A stretch of DNA of 64,000 bases from Helopsaltes ochotensis (GCA_013400155.1 VXBM01000429.1:510692-574691); one strand, 5' to 3'; shown: positions 26,501-36,800, counted from the first letter of the stretch. Translations and numbers: made by a program. Notes: generated by a model not told the origin, from the sequence alone.

Positions 26501-29500
26501 ACTACTGCAGACACCACTTAATATGAGAACTGTATTTTTTATAAGATTAACATGCATGATAGAAAATTTAGATCTAGGCCTTATATTAATTTGCACTACT
26601 TCCAGTCCAGGGAAAACCTGCTTTCACTTACATTTCATCATAGTAGGAAATGAACATTGCAAGATACATAGAAACTTAACATCTTGTTCTGAGGCTTTGA
26701 AGAAGTTATTGTAAGGTCATTTCTTCAAAGTTATCTCAGTTGTGACAGGATATTTAACATTTAAAATTGAGACATCACAGTAACATAGTTCTAAATTATC
26801 AAATGCTAAATTATCTTTTTTTTAATTTTATTTACCAGCCCTAATACAAAGTCGGAATTTGGCACAAGGTACAACTTCTGAATCTGAAGCAACATAATTA
26901 TCAAAATGCAAAGTAGAATAAAATTTTTAGGAGACTCAATGTTTATCCATTCCCATCTGTGAACAATCTTCCCACTTTTAATTCATTATTCTGACTATCA
27001 GCAGGCAAGCTGAGGCTGACAGACTAAAAAAGGAGGTTTCCTCCTAACCACAGAAGACTGCAGGCAGATCTGTCAGCTTCATTACTCTAAAGAGATGTTA
27101 ACTCCTGGTTCTTCCACCATTTGGCTTCAGAGGAGCAGAATAATTTGTGCACTTCAGTAGCCAAAGGACTTTCAGCACAACAGAAAGTTCAAACTTATAA
27201 AATTATAAATTTGAATAAATTGTAAGGTAAAAGGTCTTCCTGTTAAGAATAACTGGGTTTTGTCTCAAAGAGCTCTACTGCCTGTCAGACTGAGTGAAGA
27301 ACCTGCCTTTGCAACAAATCTCTTAAACACGTTCCATCCTCCAGCCTCTTACTTCAACTTTCTGTTCTAAATTGGATTACTGTGATCTCTGCAGATTAAC
27401 GAGGAACATCTGACTAGAAACAAGAGTCTTGTGTTACAGGAGATAACACACAGGTAGCTGTGCAGCATCCAGTAACTCTCATCTCAAAACAAAGTATGTC
27501 AGCTAGGCCATAAGCTCCCAGATTGCTTGTGAGATTTCTGACCTGTGGATTTTTCCTTAGCGTACTAGACACATGAAAAAGCAAGTGTGTGCTCCCTCCC
27601 CCAAAACAGACAGAGTATAGGCTGACTTACAGCTTCTGGAAAATAGCCAGAGCAGTCATGTGGTTTATTGGCACTGCCCTTCTGGTGCACGCTCCATCTG
27701 ATTCTTCGAGCGCATCTCAAAAGAAACGCAGCACGCAGAGAAAGGGAACAGGAGCTGGGTGATGCCTCTATCAAACCCCTCCCTTCTGTTACAGACGTTC
27801 ACATAATTAGAGTTCCACTTCCTACGAAAGGTTATCTAGTGGGAAACACAGAGGAATGCAAATTGAAAGGCTCTTCCACACTGAGGGGAATTTCTGATAA
27901 TGCCTTATACATGGTTCAACACACATTTTTAACACGTGTCATCCAATTACTGGCATGCTGCCATTCTGCACTAAGACTTGGCTGCCCACACTATCAAAAC
28001 TAATGAATGATCACTGAAACTGCACGAATAGGCTCCCAAGAGCCCACAGTCACATTTGTGCAGGGCTCAAAGTGCAAGTGCCAAAAGCCAAGTGGGAAAG
28101 GGACAGGCCTGCTGAAGTACTGTAACAGAATATTTGTTTTCAAAGACAGAAAGCTGCTTATTTTGAGCCCTATTTCAGCAACCCCTTTAAAAGATCTGTT
28201 GAAGCAGCTTATTTTGTCCTTCCCCTGCATGATTCCTTTGGTAAGTATTTCCAAGATCTTTTAAAAGCTCAGTGCTTCAATTAGAGTTCTTGAAAGCTGC
28301 TGAGCGCAGGTCTATGGCCCCAGCTGCTTCTACATTCACATTGCTGTGACAGACAGGCTGAGGGGTCCGATTTTGAGTGCCTGTTGCTAATGCTTTCCTC
28401 TTCAGCTGACGCAGCTGAACTCCTGGGCCAAGACCCCCTGCTGCTCAACAGGCTGGTGCAGTGGTGCAGCGTGAGCGAGCCCAGCGGCATCTGTGGAGAG
28501 GCAAACCGGCTGCTGGCCTCCATCCTGCACCACAACAGGTCCCAGGTACGAGAACTGCTGCTCTCATCCATTCCTACTTCACACCCTTCTCAAATATTTG
28601 TAAAGCTTGTAGACAGAGCTAGGGATTAAACAGCTTCATAATGAAAACCATGAAGGTTCATGCTGAAACCTCCCTCATCTGCCTCAACACCAGTAAGGGG
28701 AAAGCTGTCCATTCCATAAGCACAGACACCTCACAGAAACCAGCACCAGGGTCACTTACTGTCACTTGTCAACACTGACCCTGCTTGAATAAGGCTTGAC
28801 AAATGGTAAGCAGGTACAGCTTTTCTGTGGGTATAAACCTGTTTCAAATTTCAAATTAAGATGGTTAAAAACCCCAGAGCTGTCCTAAATGTCAGTCCTC
28901 TGGAAGGTCCAAAGAGCCCACTTACCCATGATGGATGAATCTGGCATGATCTTTTATGTGCTGGCACTTTCACACAGGCTTCTGTTTTTTGCAAATTGCG
29001 CTACCACACACGGGCATCCCAGCCATGCTTTACTGTGAGGTAGAGACTAAAAAAGTAGATACTCTCTGCACAGGCTTTGATAAAGCCGAACTAATCCTTG
29101 CTAGTTTGTTTGATGGCTTGAAATGAAAGTGTGGAATAAGGACAAATGTAAGCAAGACAAAATTTGTTATGTTATAGATATGCATCTATAGTTAATTCTA
29201 AGTATTGACATTCCATGTATATTAGATCAGCCCCAAGCCACGATCAGTGCCAAAAGCAATGTTAGCTCTAGGCTTTGAATATTGTCAGTTTGCACTGCAG
29301 CAGACAATTAATTTCCCTCTATTCAGAAGCTGCGGAGTGCAATGCCATTTCCCTCTTCATTCTACTGTATTCCCACATCAGAGTTCCATCTGTTTTACCT
29401 TTGCTTTCACAGGAAGTGGTCAAAGCCATCCAGGCAGCACAAGGCGTGAAGCATCTGGTTTCCATGACTACTAGTGAACATGCTGCCATGCAGAACGAGG

Positions 29501-32037
29501 CTCTGAAGGCCTTGGCAATAGCATCTGCCATCGATTTAGGTATTTTCCTCCTAAAAGCATTTATCTGTGCAAGATCCTCAACGATTAAGAAACATTGTCA
29601 TGCTGTTAATTCTAGGTAACATGTACACAAAAGCACGTTTCCTGTCTAGATTTAGCTCTTCAGCATAAAAAAAGGTTGTCACCATTCAGAGCATAAAATC
29701 AATAGGCTTTGGGCATGGCCTGACTTTTATTTAGGATAGAGTCAAATTATCATGCTGTGTGGACAGGCACTATTTGAGTAGCATAATATGATGCTAGAAA
29801 CCTACACAAAACAAAACAAAAAGAAAGAGAGGGAAAGTGAAGGTGATGGAGATTAAAAAAGATGATGAAAGCTAAATGAAGGACAAATTATATACTCAAA
29901 TGGTCATTGAGGACAATAAGTAGCAGAAATAATCTTCAGACAGACATAAGGAAAGAATAAAGCAGAAGCATAAATAAAAAGGCATTATAGAAGCTGCAAA
30001 TGAAGCAAGTGAGAAAACGGTAAAGATTCAAACTACTTTTCCTGAGCTAATTTGCAGAGTTACGTACAAATTTCTTCAGATTTTTCCTGTATAACTTCAA
30101 ATAAATTTCAATTTGTTACAATAAAGAGACAGCACAGAAATCTATGTACATCAAAAGGTAGACTGAAAAGAAAAATAAACTTGAAATGTGTCATTTCCTA
30201 TACTATCAAGAGCCCATTTTACTGCTTGTCTACCATTAAAACTCCCAAACTCATTTGGGCAACTAATAGCAATCAACATTTCTAGCACTGAACATTGCAG
30301 GTTTTAATTTACTATGAGGTTAACTCCATACAGTCAATAGTAGACTGGTCCTGTCTTCAAGAATAAGGCCAGTAAAGAAACTCTGTACAGGAAAGAGCAC
30401 AGATATTTTCAGTGCAGAAGACAGATGCTCAAGACATCCCTGTACAGGCAGTTTGAAATGAAGCCAGTCCAGAATTTTGTTTTAAAAAGCAAGCATATTC
30501 ACTTTGTAATTTCTTTTCAGATAACAGCTCAGGGTCACTGTTTGTTTGCTTATTTTTCAGAAACCCTTGAAGAACCTTTCAAAGAATCACAGCTAGTTCA
30601 AAGCCTGCACAAACTTCTACAAGATGATAATACAAGCCCTGAGGTGAAATACAATTCAATGGGTCTTTTGTGCAGACTTCTTAATTCAGGTAACTTCATT
30701 TTAAGTTGTCTGTGATGGAAGATGAGTATTTGTGATGAAAACAAGTGCTTTCTGTTATCAAAATATGCTGCCTGCAATGCTCCAGTCAATGAGTAAAGGA
30801 TACTAGAGGTTCATTCTGTAGTGACCACCAAAAATCATGGTCAAAGAGTTTCCTTCTCTATGAAAAGCTGACTAAACCATCAGTTGAATAAAACAAAAAA
30901 GAGAGGAAAGCTTTATTCCAGCGACTCAGTGGCATAACCAAGTCCCAAAACAGCAAAATTAGAGTCTTGGAGTAAAGGCATCTTTGTCCAACTTCACCAT
31001 GCACAAATGCCTGGCAGCCCCAGAGCATTTCTGTGTCCAAAGGAACAGTCTGTACAGGCTCACAGGCAGGCATACATTTGCTCTGCCTGTGCTGTGAGCA
31101 AAGCAGAAGCTGAGACAGAGCAGCCATTTCAGCAATGCTGCCTTCACACAGTGACTTGCTTGTGAAGGGCGCGATTTCAGCTTCACTCCATGGTCAGGGA
31201 AGACTTAAAATGCTCCAAGCAGGATGGGACTAACCTGGATGTCTAGCACTGAATGAAAAGCAGCACCTTGAAACCAGGAGTCCAAAGATCTCATGGCAGT
31301 TTGTCACATCTTAACACAAAAATCACATAAATTGAAAACAACAGTTGTGCTTAGGCACGGATGGATCACAAATCCTGAGCTGCCTTTCAAATACTGGAGC
31401 TACCCTGTACCAATAGTCAAGTTAGATTTCACAGTACACTCTATTTTATCCCGGTAGCCACACAGATATTGGAATAGGGATAAAGAATTTGCAGCTTTCA
31501 GTGCTACTATGAAGCATTGACATAGCTGTTATGATCTATAAGACCTTTTTCCACAGACGTATATACTTACCATTTTATAGACTAACTGTAAGGCTGAGTT
31601 GAGTCTTACTAATATGGTAGCAAAAAGCAGACAGGCAAAAAAGTGCTAGAACTTGTCCTGTATTAGAACTTCAAAAATTTGCTTTTTTTCTGTCAGTAAG
31701 CTCTTGGAAGTCAAGCAGGAGGGAAAAAACCTTAATCTCTCCAATACTTCTAATGGCTAAAAGGGTATTTATTGAAAAAAAGGTTTTAATTGAAGCAGCT
31801 TATTATGAACAGCAAGTACCCCAAACTTTTATCTTATAACAATTGTTGGGAACAGCTACACCACGGCAGGTAACTACAAGTCATCATTTCATCTCCCATT
31901 CAGGAGATCTGAGACAAGAAATAGAAGAGGACAAGATCAAGGACACCCTTGAGCGACTGTGCAGTCACAGCAATGCAAATGTGGTCAAGGAAGCCATCAC
32001 GACATTACAGGTTTTGGGAGGAGAGACACCCCACTGA
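2541..32037 (+). CDS. RAP1GDS1-like: Rap1 GTPase-GDP dissociation stimulator 1-like (SmgGDS paralogue), whole coding span
   Basis: Joined exons: 2541-2544, 14942-15052, 15896-16018, 16177-16302, 17879-18007, 19124-19249, 19975-20118, 23763-23897, 25479-25604, 28406-28545, 29413-29539, 30561-30689, 31904-32037. All introns are phase 1 except the one after 28545 (phase 0), so the frame is continuous for about 517 residues. The family is built from armadillo repeats, roughly one per exon. SmgGDS binds polybasic small GTPases such as RhoA, Rac1 and Rap1 in the cytosol, promotes nucleotide release and chaperones their prenylation and membrane delivery; this role is inferred by homology. Exon order, lengths and phases match SmgGDS, with conserved stretches such as PPVQFKLLGTLRML and KYNSM. 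It lacks a counterpart of SmgGDS exon 5 and carries only a decayed exon 9. Sequence divergence, and TSPAN14 rather than TSPAN5 next door, argue for a paralogue rather than RAP1GDS1 itself. A pseudogene is less likely because all 13 exons are open. Confidence 0.9.
6140..6511 (-). mobile_element. Solo LTR-like element, endogenous retrovirus type, antisense
   Basis: Read on the minus strand, it begins TGTCAGTC at 6511, has a TATAAA-type box near 6312, then an AATAAA signal near 6206, followed by a short tail. This is the order U3-TATA-R-polyA expected of an LTR. No retroviral gene, primer-binding site or second LTR was seen, so this looks like a solo LTR. The outer end near 6140-6160 is approximate and no clear target-site duplication was found. 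The text resembles LTRs common in songbirds, but the family is not assigned. Confidence 0.55.
8537..8568 (+). repeat. Low-complexity A-rich run
   Basis: An interrupted A run with a few G bases inside intron 1. It is a simple repeat with no coding meaning. Confidence 0.7.
13490..14420 (+). mobile_element. Ancient CR1/L3-type LINE fragment (reverse-transcriptase end to 3' part)
   Basis: Several blocks follow the order of the 3' half of old amniote CR1 elements. A block near 13756 reads like ATATTCATAAATGACCT, which encodes the INDL-type motif of the reverse transcriptase. It is followed by an AATGATGGGGT-like block near 13950, a block near 14090 resembling the region before the conserved Leu-Glu-Tyr motif, and AAACAAAGGGAAGTAT-like sequence near 14310. 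The reading frames are destroyed by many indels and stops. It is much older than the CR1 3'-ends seen elsewhere in the window. The boundaries are approximate. Confidence 0.65.
14942..15052 (+). CDS. RAP1GDS1-like: SmgGDS-like coding exon 2
   Basis: 111 bases between a TTTAG acceptor and a GTTAAG donor, phase 1 on both sides. It encodes the N-terminal helix pair (TLSKHLEYLGL then EDQILESLNGILLAITED), which aligns without gaps to the N-terminus of SmgGDS. It is acidic in the middle, as in the family. Confidence 0.85.
15896..16018 (+). CDS. RAP1GDS1-like: SmgGDS-like coding exon 3 (armadillo repeat)
   Basis: 123 bases with a TTGCAG acceptor and GTAAGT donor, phase 1/1. It encodes 40 complete codons with the armadillo pattern IFPTLAKIL followed by AAHVLSEIAKN. 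The length equals that of the SmgGDS exon. The alternative acceptor five bases downstream would break the frame. Confidence 0.9.
16177..16302 (+). CDS. RAP1GDS1-like: SmgGDS-like coding exon 4 (armadillo repeat)
   Basis: 126 bases with a GTGCAG acceptor and GTAAGT donor. It encodes PCIEADLVLTLTPFL, DQEMLLHAGRAIGRICYDN, the counterpart of the SmgGDS repeat that ends in NICYDS. The frame stays open for about 320 bases into the next intron, which I take as chance read-through because the donor is a perfect consensus. It is spliced directly to 17879, since no exon 5 equivalent was found. Confidence 0.92.
17879..18007 (+). CDS. RAP1GDS1-like: SmgGDS-like coding exon (equivalent of SmgGDS exon 6)
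   Basis: 129 bases with a GACCAG acceptor and GTAAGT donor, phase 1/1. It encodes SLQEELVKVGVIPSLVRIL and ALLALYNLADL, aligned with SLQAQLINMGVIPTLVKLL in SmgGDS. A second AG four bases downstream (17881-17882) would put the exon out of frame. Directly joined to the preceding exon, the split codon reads CGC (Arg). Confidence 0.88.
19124..19249 (+). CDS. RAP1GDS1-like: SmgGDS-like coding exon (equivalent of SmgGDS exon 7)
   Basis: 126 bases with a CACAG acceptor and GTAAGG donor. It encodes SAKEALSMTKVAEQLVKQL and ERLEIVFEVLQALAEN. The IFEVLAPLAEN-type ending is a recognisable SmgGDS signature, and the length is the same as in the family. Confidence 0.9.
19585..19665 (+). mobile_element. CR1 LINE 3'-end fragment
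   Basis: The segment containing AGTTGGACTCGCTGCTCCC, followed by a CCCCTCCAGCTCAGAA-like block and a degenerate terminal AATCTGTGAG, matches the characteristic 3' terminus of avian CR1 elements. Only the terminal tens of bases can be recognised, consistent with the usual 5' truncation. Confidence 0.6.
19975..20118 (+). CDS. RAP1GDS1-like: SmgGDS-like coding exon (equivalent of SmgGDS exon 8)
   Basis: 144 bases with a CTACAG acceptor and GTAAAA donor. It encodes ALKVQLVDAGVPEVLSEIL and KAASDLIVSLLLG, matching the SmgGDS DAIKLQLVEAG and TASDLMVLLLLG motifs. Its normal downstream partner, exon 9, is decayed in this gene, so it most likely joins to 23763, which keeps the frame (split codon GAT). 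Confidence 0.92.
20537..20665 (+). pseudogene. Decayed relic of SmgGDS exon 9 (armadillo-repeat exon)
   Basis: This sits exactly where exon 9 belongs, between exons 8 and 10. The 5' part reads VHKVFAKGSG, against MQKLFEGGKGS in SmgGDS. The 3' part, in another frame, reads ARLIANFTKE, against ALAIANFARN. It ends with AAATG then a GTAAGG donor, as the functional exon does. In the frame set by the 5' part there is a TAG at 20580-20582 where SmgGDS has Gln, and the distance between the two conserved blocks is one base short, with two extra bases after the NF codons. The expected acceptor is also shifted by about four bases. As it stands it cannot encode the repeat. It could still be included as a poison exon. 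Confidence 0.75.
21001..21108 (+). repeat. A/C-rich low-complexity tract
   Basis: About 108 bases composed almost entirely of A and C in irregular AAAC and CCCAAAC-type words. It is not a perfect tandem repeat. Confidence 0.75.
23763..23897 (+). CDS. RAP1GDS1-like: SmgGDS-like coding exon (equivalent of SmgGDS exon 10)
   Basis: 135 bases behind a long pyrimidine tract and CTTCAG, with a GTACAC donor. It encodes GNCLRMFQLGVVHQLLDLL and VQQAALSALQSLAVP, matching DGNCIHM and VQHAALSALRNLAIP in SmgGDS. The exon is more GC-rich than the surrounding introns. Confidence 0.93.
25479..25604 (+). CDS. RAP1GDS1-like: SmgGDS-like coding exon (equivalent of SmgGDS exon 11, GC donor)
   Basis: 126 bases with a TTCTAG acceptor. 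It encodes VVSKVQMLEEGV and PPVQFKLLGTLRML, the longest run identical to SmgGDS in the gene. Family alignment places the exon end after CAA-G, and the next bases are GCAGGC, so the donor dinucleotide is GC rather than GT. No GT lies nearby that would preserve the frame into the next exon. Confidence 0.9.
28406..28545 (+). CDS. RAP1GDS1-like: SmgGDS-like coding exon (equivalent of SmgGDS exon 12)
   Basis: 140 bases, CTTCAG acceptor and GTACGA donor, entering in phase 1 and leaving in phase 0. It encodes DAAELLGQDPLLLNRLVQW and GEANRLLASILHHNRSQ, aligned with AEAAEQLGKN, LVERLVEWC and GESNRLLSALIRHSKS of SmgGDS. Confidence 0.93.
29413..29539 (+). CDS. RAP1GDS1-like: SmgGDS-like coding exon (equivalent of SmgGDS exon 13)
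   Basis: 127 bases with a TTTCACAG acceptor and GTATTT donor. It encodes EVVKAIQAAQGVKHLVSM and SEHAAMQNEALKALAIASAI, closely matching GGIKHLVTMATSEH and MQNEALVALALIAAL in SmgGDS. Confidence 0.93.
30561..30689 (+). CDS. RAP1GDS1-like: SmgGDS-like coding exon (equivalent of SmgGDS exon 14)
   Basis: 129 bases with a TTTTTCAG acceptor and GTAACT donor, phase 1/1. It encodes SQLVQSLHKLLQDDNTSP and EVKYNSMGLLCRLLNS, aligned with AKLVQILHRLLADE, PEIKYNSMVLICALMGS of SmgGDS. Confidence 0.92.
31904..32037 (+). CDS. RAP1GDS1-like: SmgGDS-like terminal coding exon
   Basis: 134 bases from a CCATTCAG acceptor to TGA (32035-32037). It encodes GDLRQEIEEDKIKDTLERL, then SHSNANVVKEAITTLQVL and the tail GGETPH. 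The helical part aligns with the last SmgGDS exon (LHKEVQDL, LRSHENKSVAQQA). The tail differs from the LTVES-type end of RAP1GDS1, which supports paralogy. Confidence 0.88.
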
Positions 32038-32453
32038 GCTCCCTTGTCCCAGTGGCAAGGCAGCCCTGCTGCCGAGGCAGACACCAGCTCTGCAACCCTT
32101 GCATTTCTCATGCTGCTGCACAGTCAATGCTGCTGAAGCCCAGGTGCAGCTCCTGCTTTGCAAGCTGTGTACAAAAACCCCTCATTAGCACATCTCCTTG
32201 CCTTGATGCTTGCACCACCGCTGCTCCTCACTGAGCCACTAACACACAGCAGCAGGAAAAAGTCCTGTCAAGCAAATGGTGTCAAGAAACATCACAGGAG
32301 AAACTTCAGGCAACTACCATTCACTATGCATCTTTCAGCTGCTTGGTTTTGTGAGATTAGGATACACACTTGCAATTTTTCTTGTATCACTGGGAGTTTA
32401 AAATAATTACATAAGTCTTAAGCTTTTATCATGCAACCTGAAACATGAGTTAG

Positions 32454-32459
32454 ATTAAA
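32454..32459 (+). promoter_or_regulatory. Candidate polyadenylation signal (ATTAAA) of the SmgGDS-like gene
   Basis: ATTAAA is the commonest variant of the polyadenylation hexamer. It lies about 420 bases after the stop codon and is the first such signal downstream. Position is the only support. Confidence 0.35.
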
Positions 32460-32862
32460 AATGTAACTTCAACAATGCAAAGGGCTGTCACCAATGCAAC
32501 ATCTGCACATTGTGAATCACACTGTGAGCCCAACTGTTAGATGAACACGTTGAACCCAAAACTATCTTTAAACTTAACTCCCCCTTCCATCTCCAACTTT
32601 AAAGCTCACCTCTGAAACTGTACCTGCTCCTGTCACAGGTTATATTCCTAAACACTGGAGGCTACACTCTGATTTCAGAGTTGCACCTACTGGAACGAGA
32701 CTTGCAGAAGCAAAGTTTACAAGAAACTGCAGTCAGTGAACACACAGTGCTTGGACAAGACACAGAAATTAAGCTAGTCAGAAATTACAAGTGGGGTGAG
32801 GATGTAGAGGCAGCCAGCATTCCATTATCACCCATAAGAGAACCTGGGTTTAACTTTAGATC

Positions 32863-32865
<3 letters not shown>

Positions 32866-32919
<54 letters not shown>
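32866..32919 (+). repeat. Uninterrupted 54-base poly(A) run
   Basis: 54 consecutive A residues lie in the intergenic or 3'UTR zone between the two genes, in the minus strand's view a T54 just beyond the likely TSPAN14 transcript end. No recognisable retroposon body precedes it. It may be an expanded microsatellite, the tail of an unrecognised retrocopy, or a length artefact of sequencing. Confidence 0.9.
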
Positions 32920-32921
<2 letters not shown>

Positions 32922-33803
32922 AGCAAAACAAACGTCTCTGAACATTTCTGTGGAGTCCTTTTGTATTTAAAAAGGTCACTAGATGAGAAGGTAACAGATT
33001 CTATTCCACAACTTGTTCTTATGGGAACTTTTCAAAGCAGTTGAAGGTACTTGCAGAGTCATGTTTTCCAGACCTAGGAGATCAAATTCAAAACCTTGAA
33101 TTGGTGGAGATTGAAAAGCTTGGGAGCAATTACTTTTTTTTATCCAGCAGAAAAGCTATTGGGAAAAAAACCAAACAAGCACTGATCTTCAGAAACCTAT
33201 TTTAAAGCAGACTGTATTTAGAAGTCAACAAGGCCTCATGTTCTCAATTTGAGAACGACTGGCTTATGTCTGCCAACAAACATGACAACTTTGTTCCTGC
33301 AAAAGCTTTCCCATTTGCAAAACCCAGTAACACTGCTTAGCCCACTACACTCATCACCAAATATCACTCTCAGGAGCAGTCTTGAGAAAGGGGATTTTAT
33401 AAAACTACTCCAGAGAAGTGTCACTTGTTGAGTAACACACAAACAAGTTTTGACCACATAACAGGAGAAAAGAAAAACAGCACTTTTAACTTTTTTTTGA
33501 TGTTCAGATTTAATAGTTACTCTACACCATTCTGCAGCTCTTCACTCGTTCATGGCTTTCCATTAACAATGCAGAGAAAAGCATCAGTCTTATCTATTGT
33601 TCAAAAGCCCAAACTCAAAAGAAAAATATATCAAGAATCAGTCTCAGCAAAATACAAAGACCAGCACCTCTGGACCTTCACCATTTCTGAGTTATCCACA
33701 AACTGCAGTCTCAGTAGCCAGTCCAAACTTTCAAGAGTGAAATATTAGTGACTGGAAGCAACAAATCTCAGGAATCAAACTCCAGGAGTAGAAAATATTG
33801 AAT

Positions 33804-33809
33804 TTTATT
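33804..33809 (-). promoter_or_regulatory. TSPAN14: Candidate polyadenylation signal (AATAAA) of TSPAN14
   Basis: On the minus strand this reads AATAAA. It would end a 3'UTR of about 3.5 kb after the TSPAN14 stop codon. It is the most downstream canonical signal before the 3'UTR of the opposing gene. Nearer, weaker signals may be used instead. Confidence 0.35.
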
Positions 33810-36800
33810 TAATCAAATTTAAGGCTTGAGAAAAAAATATATTGAAAGTCACTCAGAAAAGCCATCTTGGAAGAGGAGACAGGAACTGCCCTTCCAGTGG
33901 CTGAACAATGTTCAAGCTGCATGACAATACACAGGCAGTAAGGGGAAAAAAGAGGGAAGGATGGAACAGGGAGACAAAATCCAAGGTAATTCTACACATA
34001 AGCCAATGGTCACATCAAGCTCCACGGACTGGAAGCACAAGTCTGTCCACATGGCACTTGCATGAGGTCACCAAAGCTAAAGACCTCTTGGGAAGAAACA
34101 TTCAGGTTTTCAGGAGGCAACCCAAGGTCCTTTGGTCACTGTACTTTTTTCAGTGCTTATACTCATCCTTCTCCTCATGTACAGGGAAACTGTGTCCAAC
34201 TGCAGTTACAGCAATAAAAACAGAGGCAGTCGCACTGTCAAACAGACTGACAAACACACACTTTGTTCAACAGAAATAAATTGTGCTCATTTCTGAGAAA
34301 TAAAAGTGATCACATTGAAGCTTGCTTCTCTCAGTCCAGTTCTTCAAGTCTGACCTCATTTGACATCTTGATGAAAAACCCTGGTGCCACTGTAGTGTTT
34401 GTGAAGTTGTTCCAAATGCAACCGCTGAAATCTCAACATCAGCAAGTGTCAAACCTCTCCGTGAGACCACTGAATCACTTTTCCTTTGAGGCTTTAGAGG
34501 CAGGCTCACACCCAGCTGCTTTTGCTGACAAGACTTTTTTTAGACCATAACCTAAATCTTTAGCCATGAAGTCACTGCAGGTCCACAGAGAATGTGCTAA
34601 ATAAAACTAGGTAGAAAGTATTCCCATTACAAGTCTGAAATTACACTAGCCGTGTACGCGCATACTTCAGAACATACAGGGGCAAAACAACCTAGAGCCC
34701 TAGGACTTTAAAAATTATACTGAATAAGCACAGAAAAGTTTATCCACAGTGGTAAAAGAAAAAAAAAAAAGAAAAATCACTCCATGAATTTAAAGATCCT
34801 CAAGTAAGTTGAGCTTCTCTGGAATTCAGTTCCAAATAACAGAAACACTGATACAAAGGCTGGTGTTAATATGGCCAAAGCCATTAAGAACAAACTGCAG
34901 AAAGATAATACTTCAGTTAAATTCTGGTTTGCATACAAACAGTACTTGAAAAAAAAAAACAAGTATTCATTTGTCGTCAGGTAACTTGGCAAGATTTGCA
35001 GACCCTGGAATCCTAATCTGTAATGCTGGCTCTTGTCAGCAGCTAATTTCAGTGCATGAAGTCCACAGCCATCTTTGACACCAGAATGATTTTCACCAAA
35101 CTGCTGGAACTTCTTCCTAGCATTAGGAGCTGGCTGTGTCAAAAACTGGCAAAGGGAAATATACTCCCTAGCTGGTGTTTTCAATGCAATGTTTTGTGAC
35201 TAAGTTGTTCCAAATAGCAAGCAATTCCAATTTTACATACATCAGATTATCACACACAACCTTAATCAGGTAAGTTGGTTGATGAGGTGTTGCAAAGTTT
35301 CAAGCACCAGAATTTAAAGCAAAATTTGCTGGCCACCGCTCTGCTGCTTGCCAAGTCGAGGTACAATCCCACATTTCAGGCTGCTCCTCCTGGTTCAGGT
35401 TCAGCAAAGAATACAGACCTTGAATTCACAGCTTTACAGAAGAAACGCCTCTTGCTCTCCCCTCAGTGATCTACTGCTATTGTTTTCTTGTTGTATACCC
35501 AAGTTTAAGAAGTTTCTAGCCATTTCACTTTCACGTTTTCAGATGAGTTAATAACAGACTATTCTCTGCTACTCTAAGGAAATCAGCCATCCTTAGACGA
35601 GCTTCCTTTTCCTGTTGTGTCTCATTCACTGGCCAGAAAAAGAACCATGAAAGCTGAAGTACAAATCAGCACTGTCTGAAGTGACAATCACAAGCTAGAA
35701 GGATGTCTGGACAATCAACCAGACACAAAGATTCTTACTGTTGATCAACTTTTGCCAGCGAAATGTTTGTTAATGCATGCATAATAGAAAAAAAGGACAT
35801 AATATATTTAAAAGTTTGGCTTCCAAAGAAAGCCATATACTTTAGAAATACAAGTATTAAATCCTTCAGGCACACTACATATAGTAAAATATCATTATAA
35901 AAATAGATAATTTTCTAAAATTTACACTGTGTTAGGCACTGTAAAAGAACCTGCTCTCCCTGAAAAACCTGGTGCCACTGGAAGCAGTAAACGATGTTAG
36001 TTATATGGCCCACAGTAAAACTGACAGCTACAGCTACTTCCAAGAACTTTTCAGCCACATACTTTTACCTTAAAGCTAAGGATCCAACACCAAAGTCTTA
36101 CAGAAGAGACTAGAACTCCTACTGAACTACAGATCCATCTACTAACCCCCCCAAAGGGAAGACTGCAAGAAGAGTCATTTCTCTTGATTAAAATAAAAAC
36201 CCTGACATAAGAAGGACTAGCTCAGGTTCATGTAGAAAATGACTGAAGAAATCATTCTGGTTCACTATATCTTGATTCACATTTGAACCATGAACCAGGC
36301 AGAACTGATGGCTCAATAGCTTTACACAAGACTTAAAAATTCAACAACTTGAATCTTTTGCTAAATCTGTACTTCCTTATTTAGAAACATTTCAGCAACT
36401 ATTAACACTGAATTTGTAAGCCTTTCATCAGTCCTGGTAGTGGCTGTTAAAACTTGTGAAGATCAACATAGCAGTTGAGAGAAACTAGAGGAATAACAAA
36501 AGCCATCAACAGCTAGCACAGCATGCTTGCTACCTACTGAAACAAGCTGCACTCTGAAGTGTATGCAGACAGTACTTTTTAAAGATATTACTGATCATTG
36601 AAAGGATAAGCATTTTTAAAGAGGTTTTTCTTCTATAAATAAAGAATATTTACATTTTTCTCAGACAGGAAACAGCATCAGGGCTTTACACCCTCTTGCC
36701 TGAAATAGGGATTTTTAAGACTTAATGATACAGATAATCAGATTCTTCCCATCCTGGGAACTGGCTTGCATTTTTCAAAACAGCATGGGGTTTTGCACAA

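Larger units (their letters stand above)
23898..31903 (+). other. Introns between exon 10 and the last exon of the SmgGDS-like gene
   Basis: Introns of 1581, 2801, 867, 1021 and 1214 bases. The 2801-base intron (25605-28405) starts with GC instead of GT. No mobile element, RNA gene or extra coding exon was recognised in these stretches. Confidence 0.6.
32038..33803 (+). other. 3'UTR and downstream region of the SmgGDS-like gene
   Basis: The stop codon is at 32035-32037. The first plausible cleavage signal is the variant ATTAAA at 32454-32459, which would give a 3'UTR of about 440 bases. Canonical AATAAA motifs on the + strand occur only further on (around 34.2-34.6 kb), inside the probable TSPAN14 3'UTR. 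The stretch also holds a 54-base A run at 32866-32919. The true transcript end cannot be decided from sequence alone. Confidence 0.5.

Noticed and set aside
32681..32941. Open frame ending in polylysine
   Set aside because: The lysines come from the 54-base A run; the rest is 3' flank of the SmgGDS-like gene.
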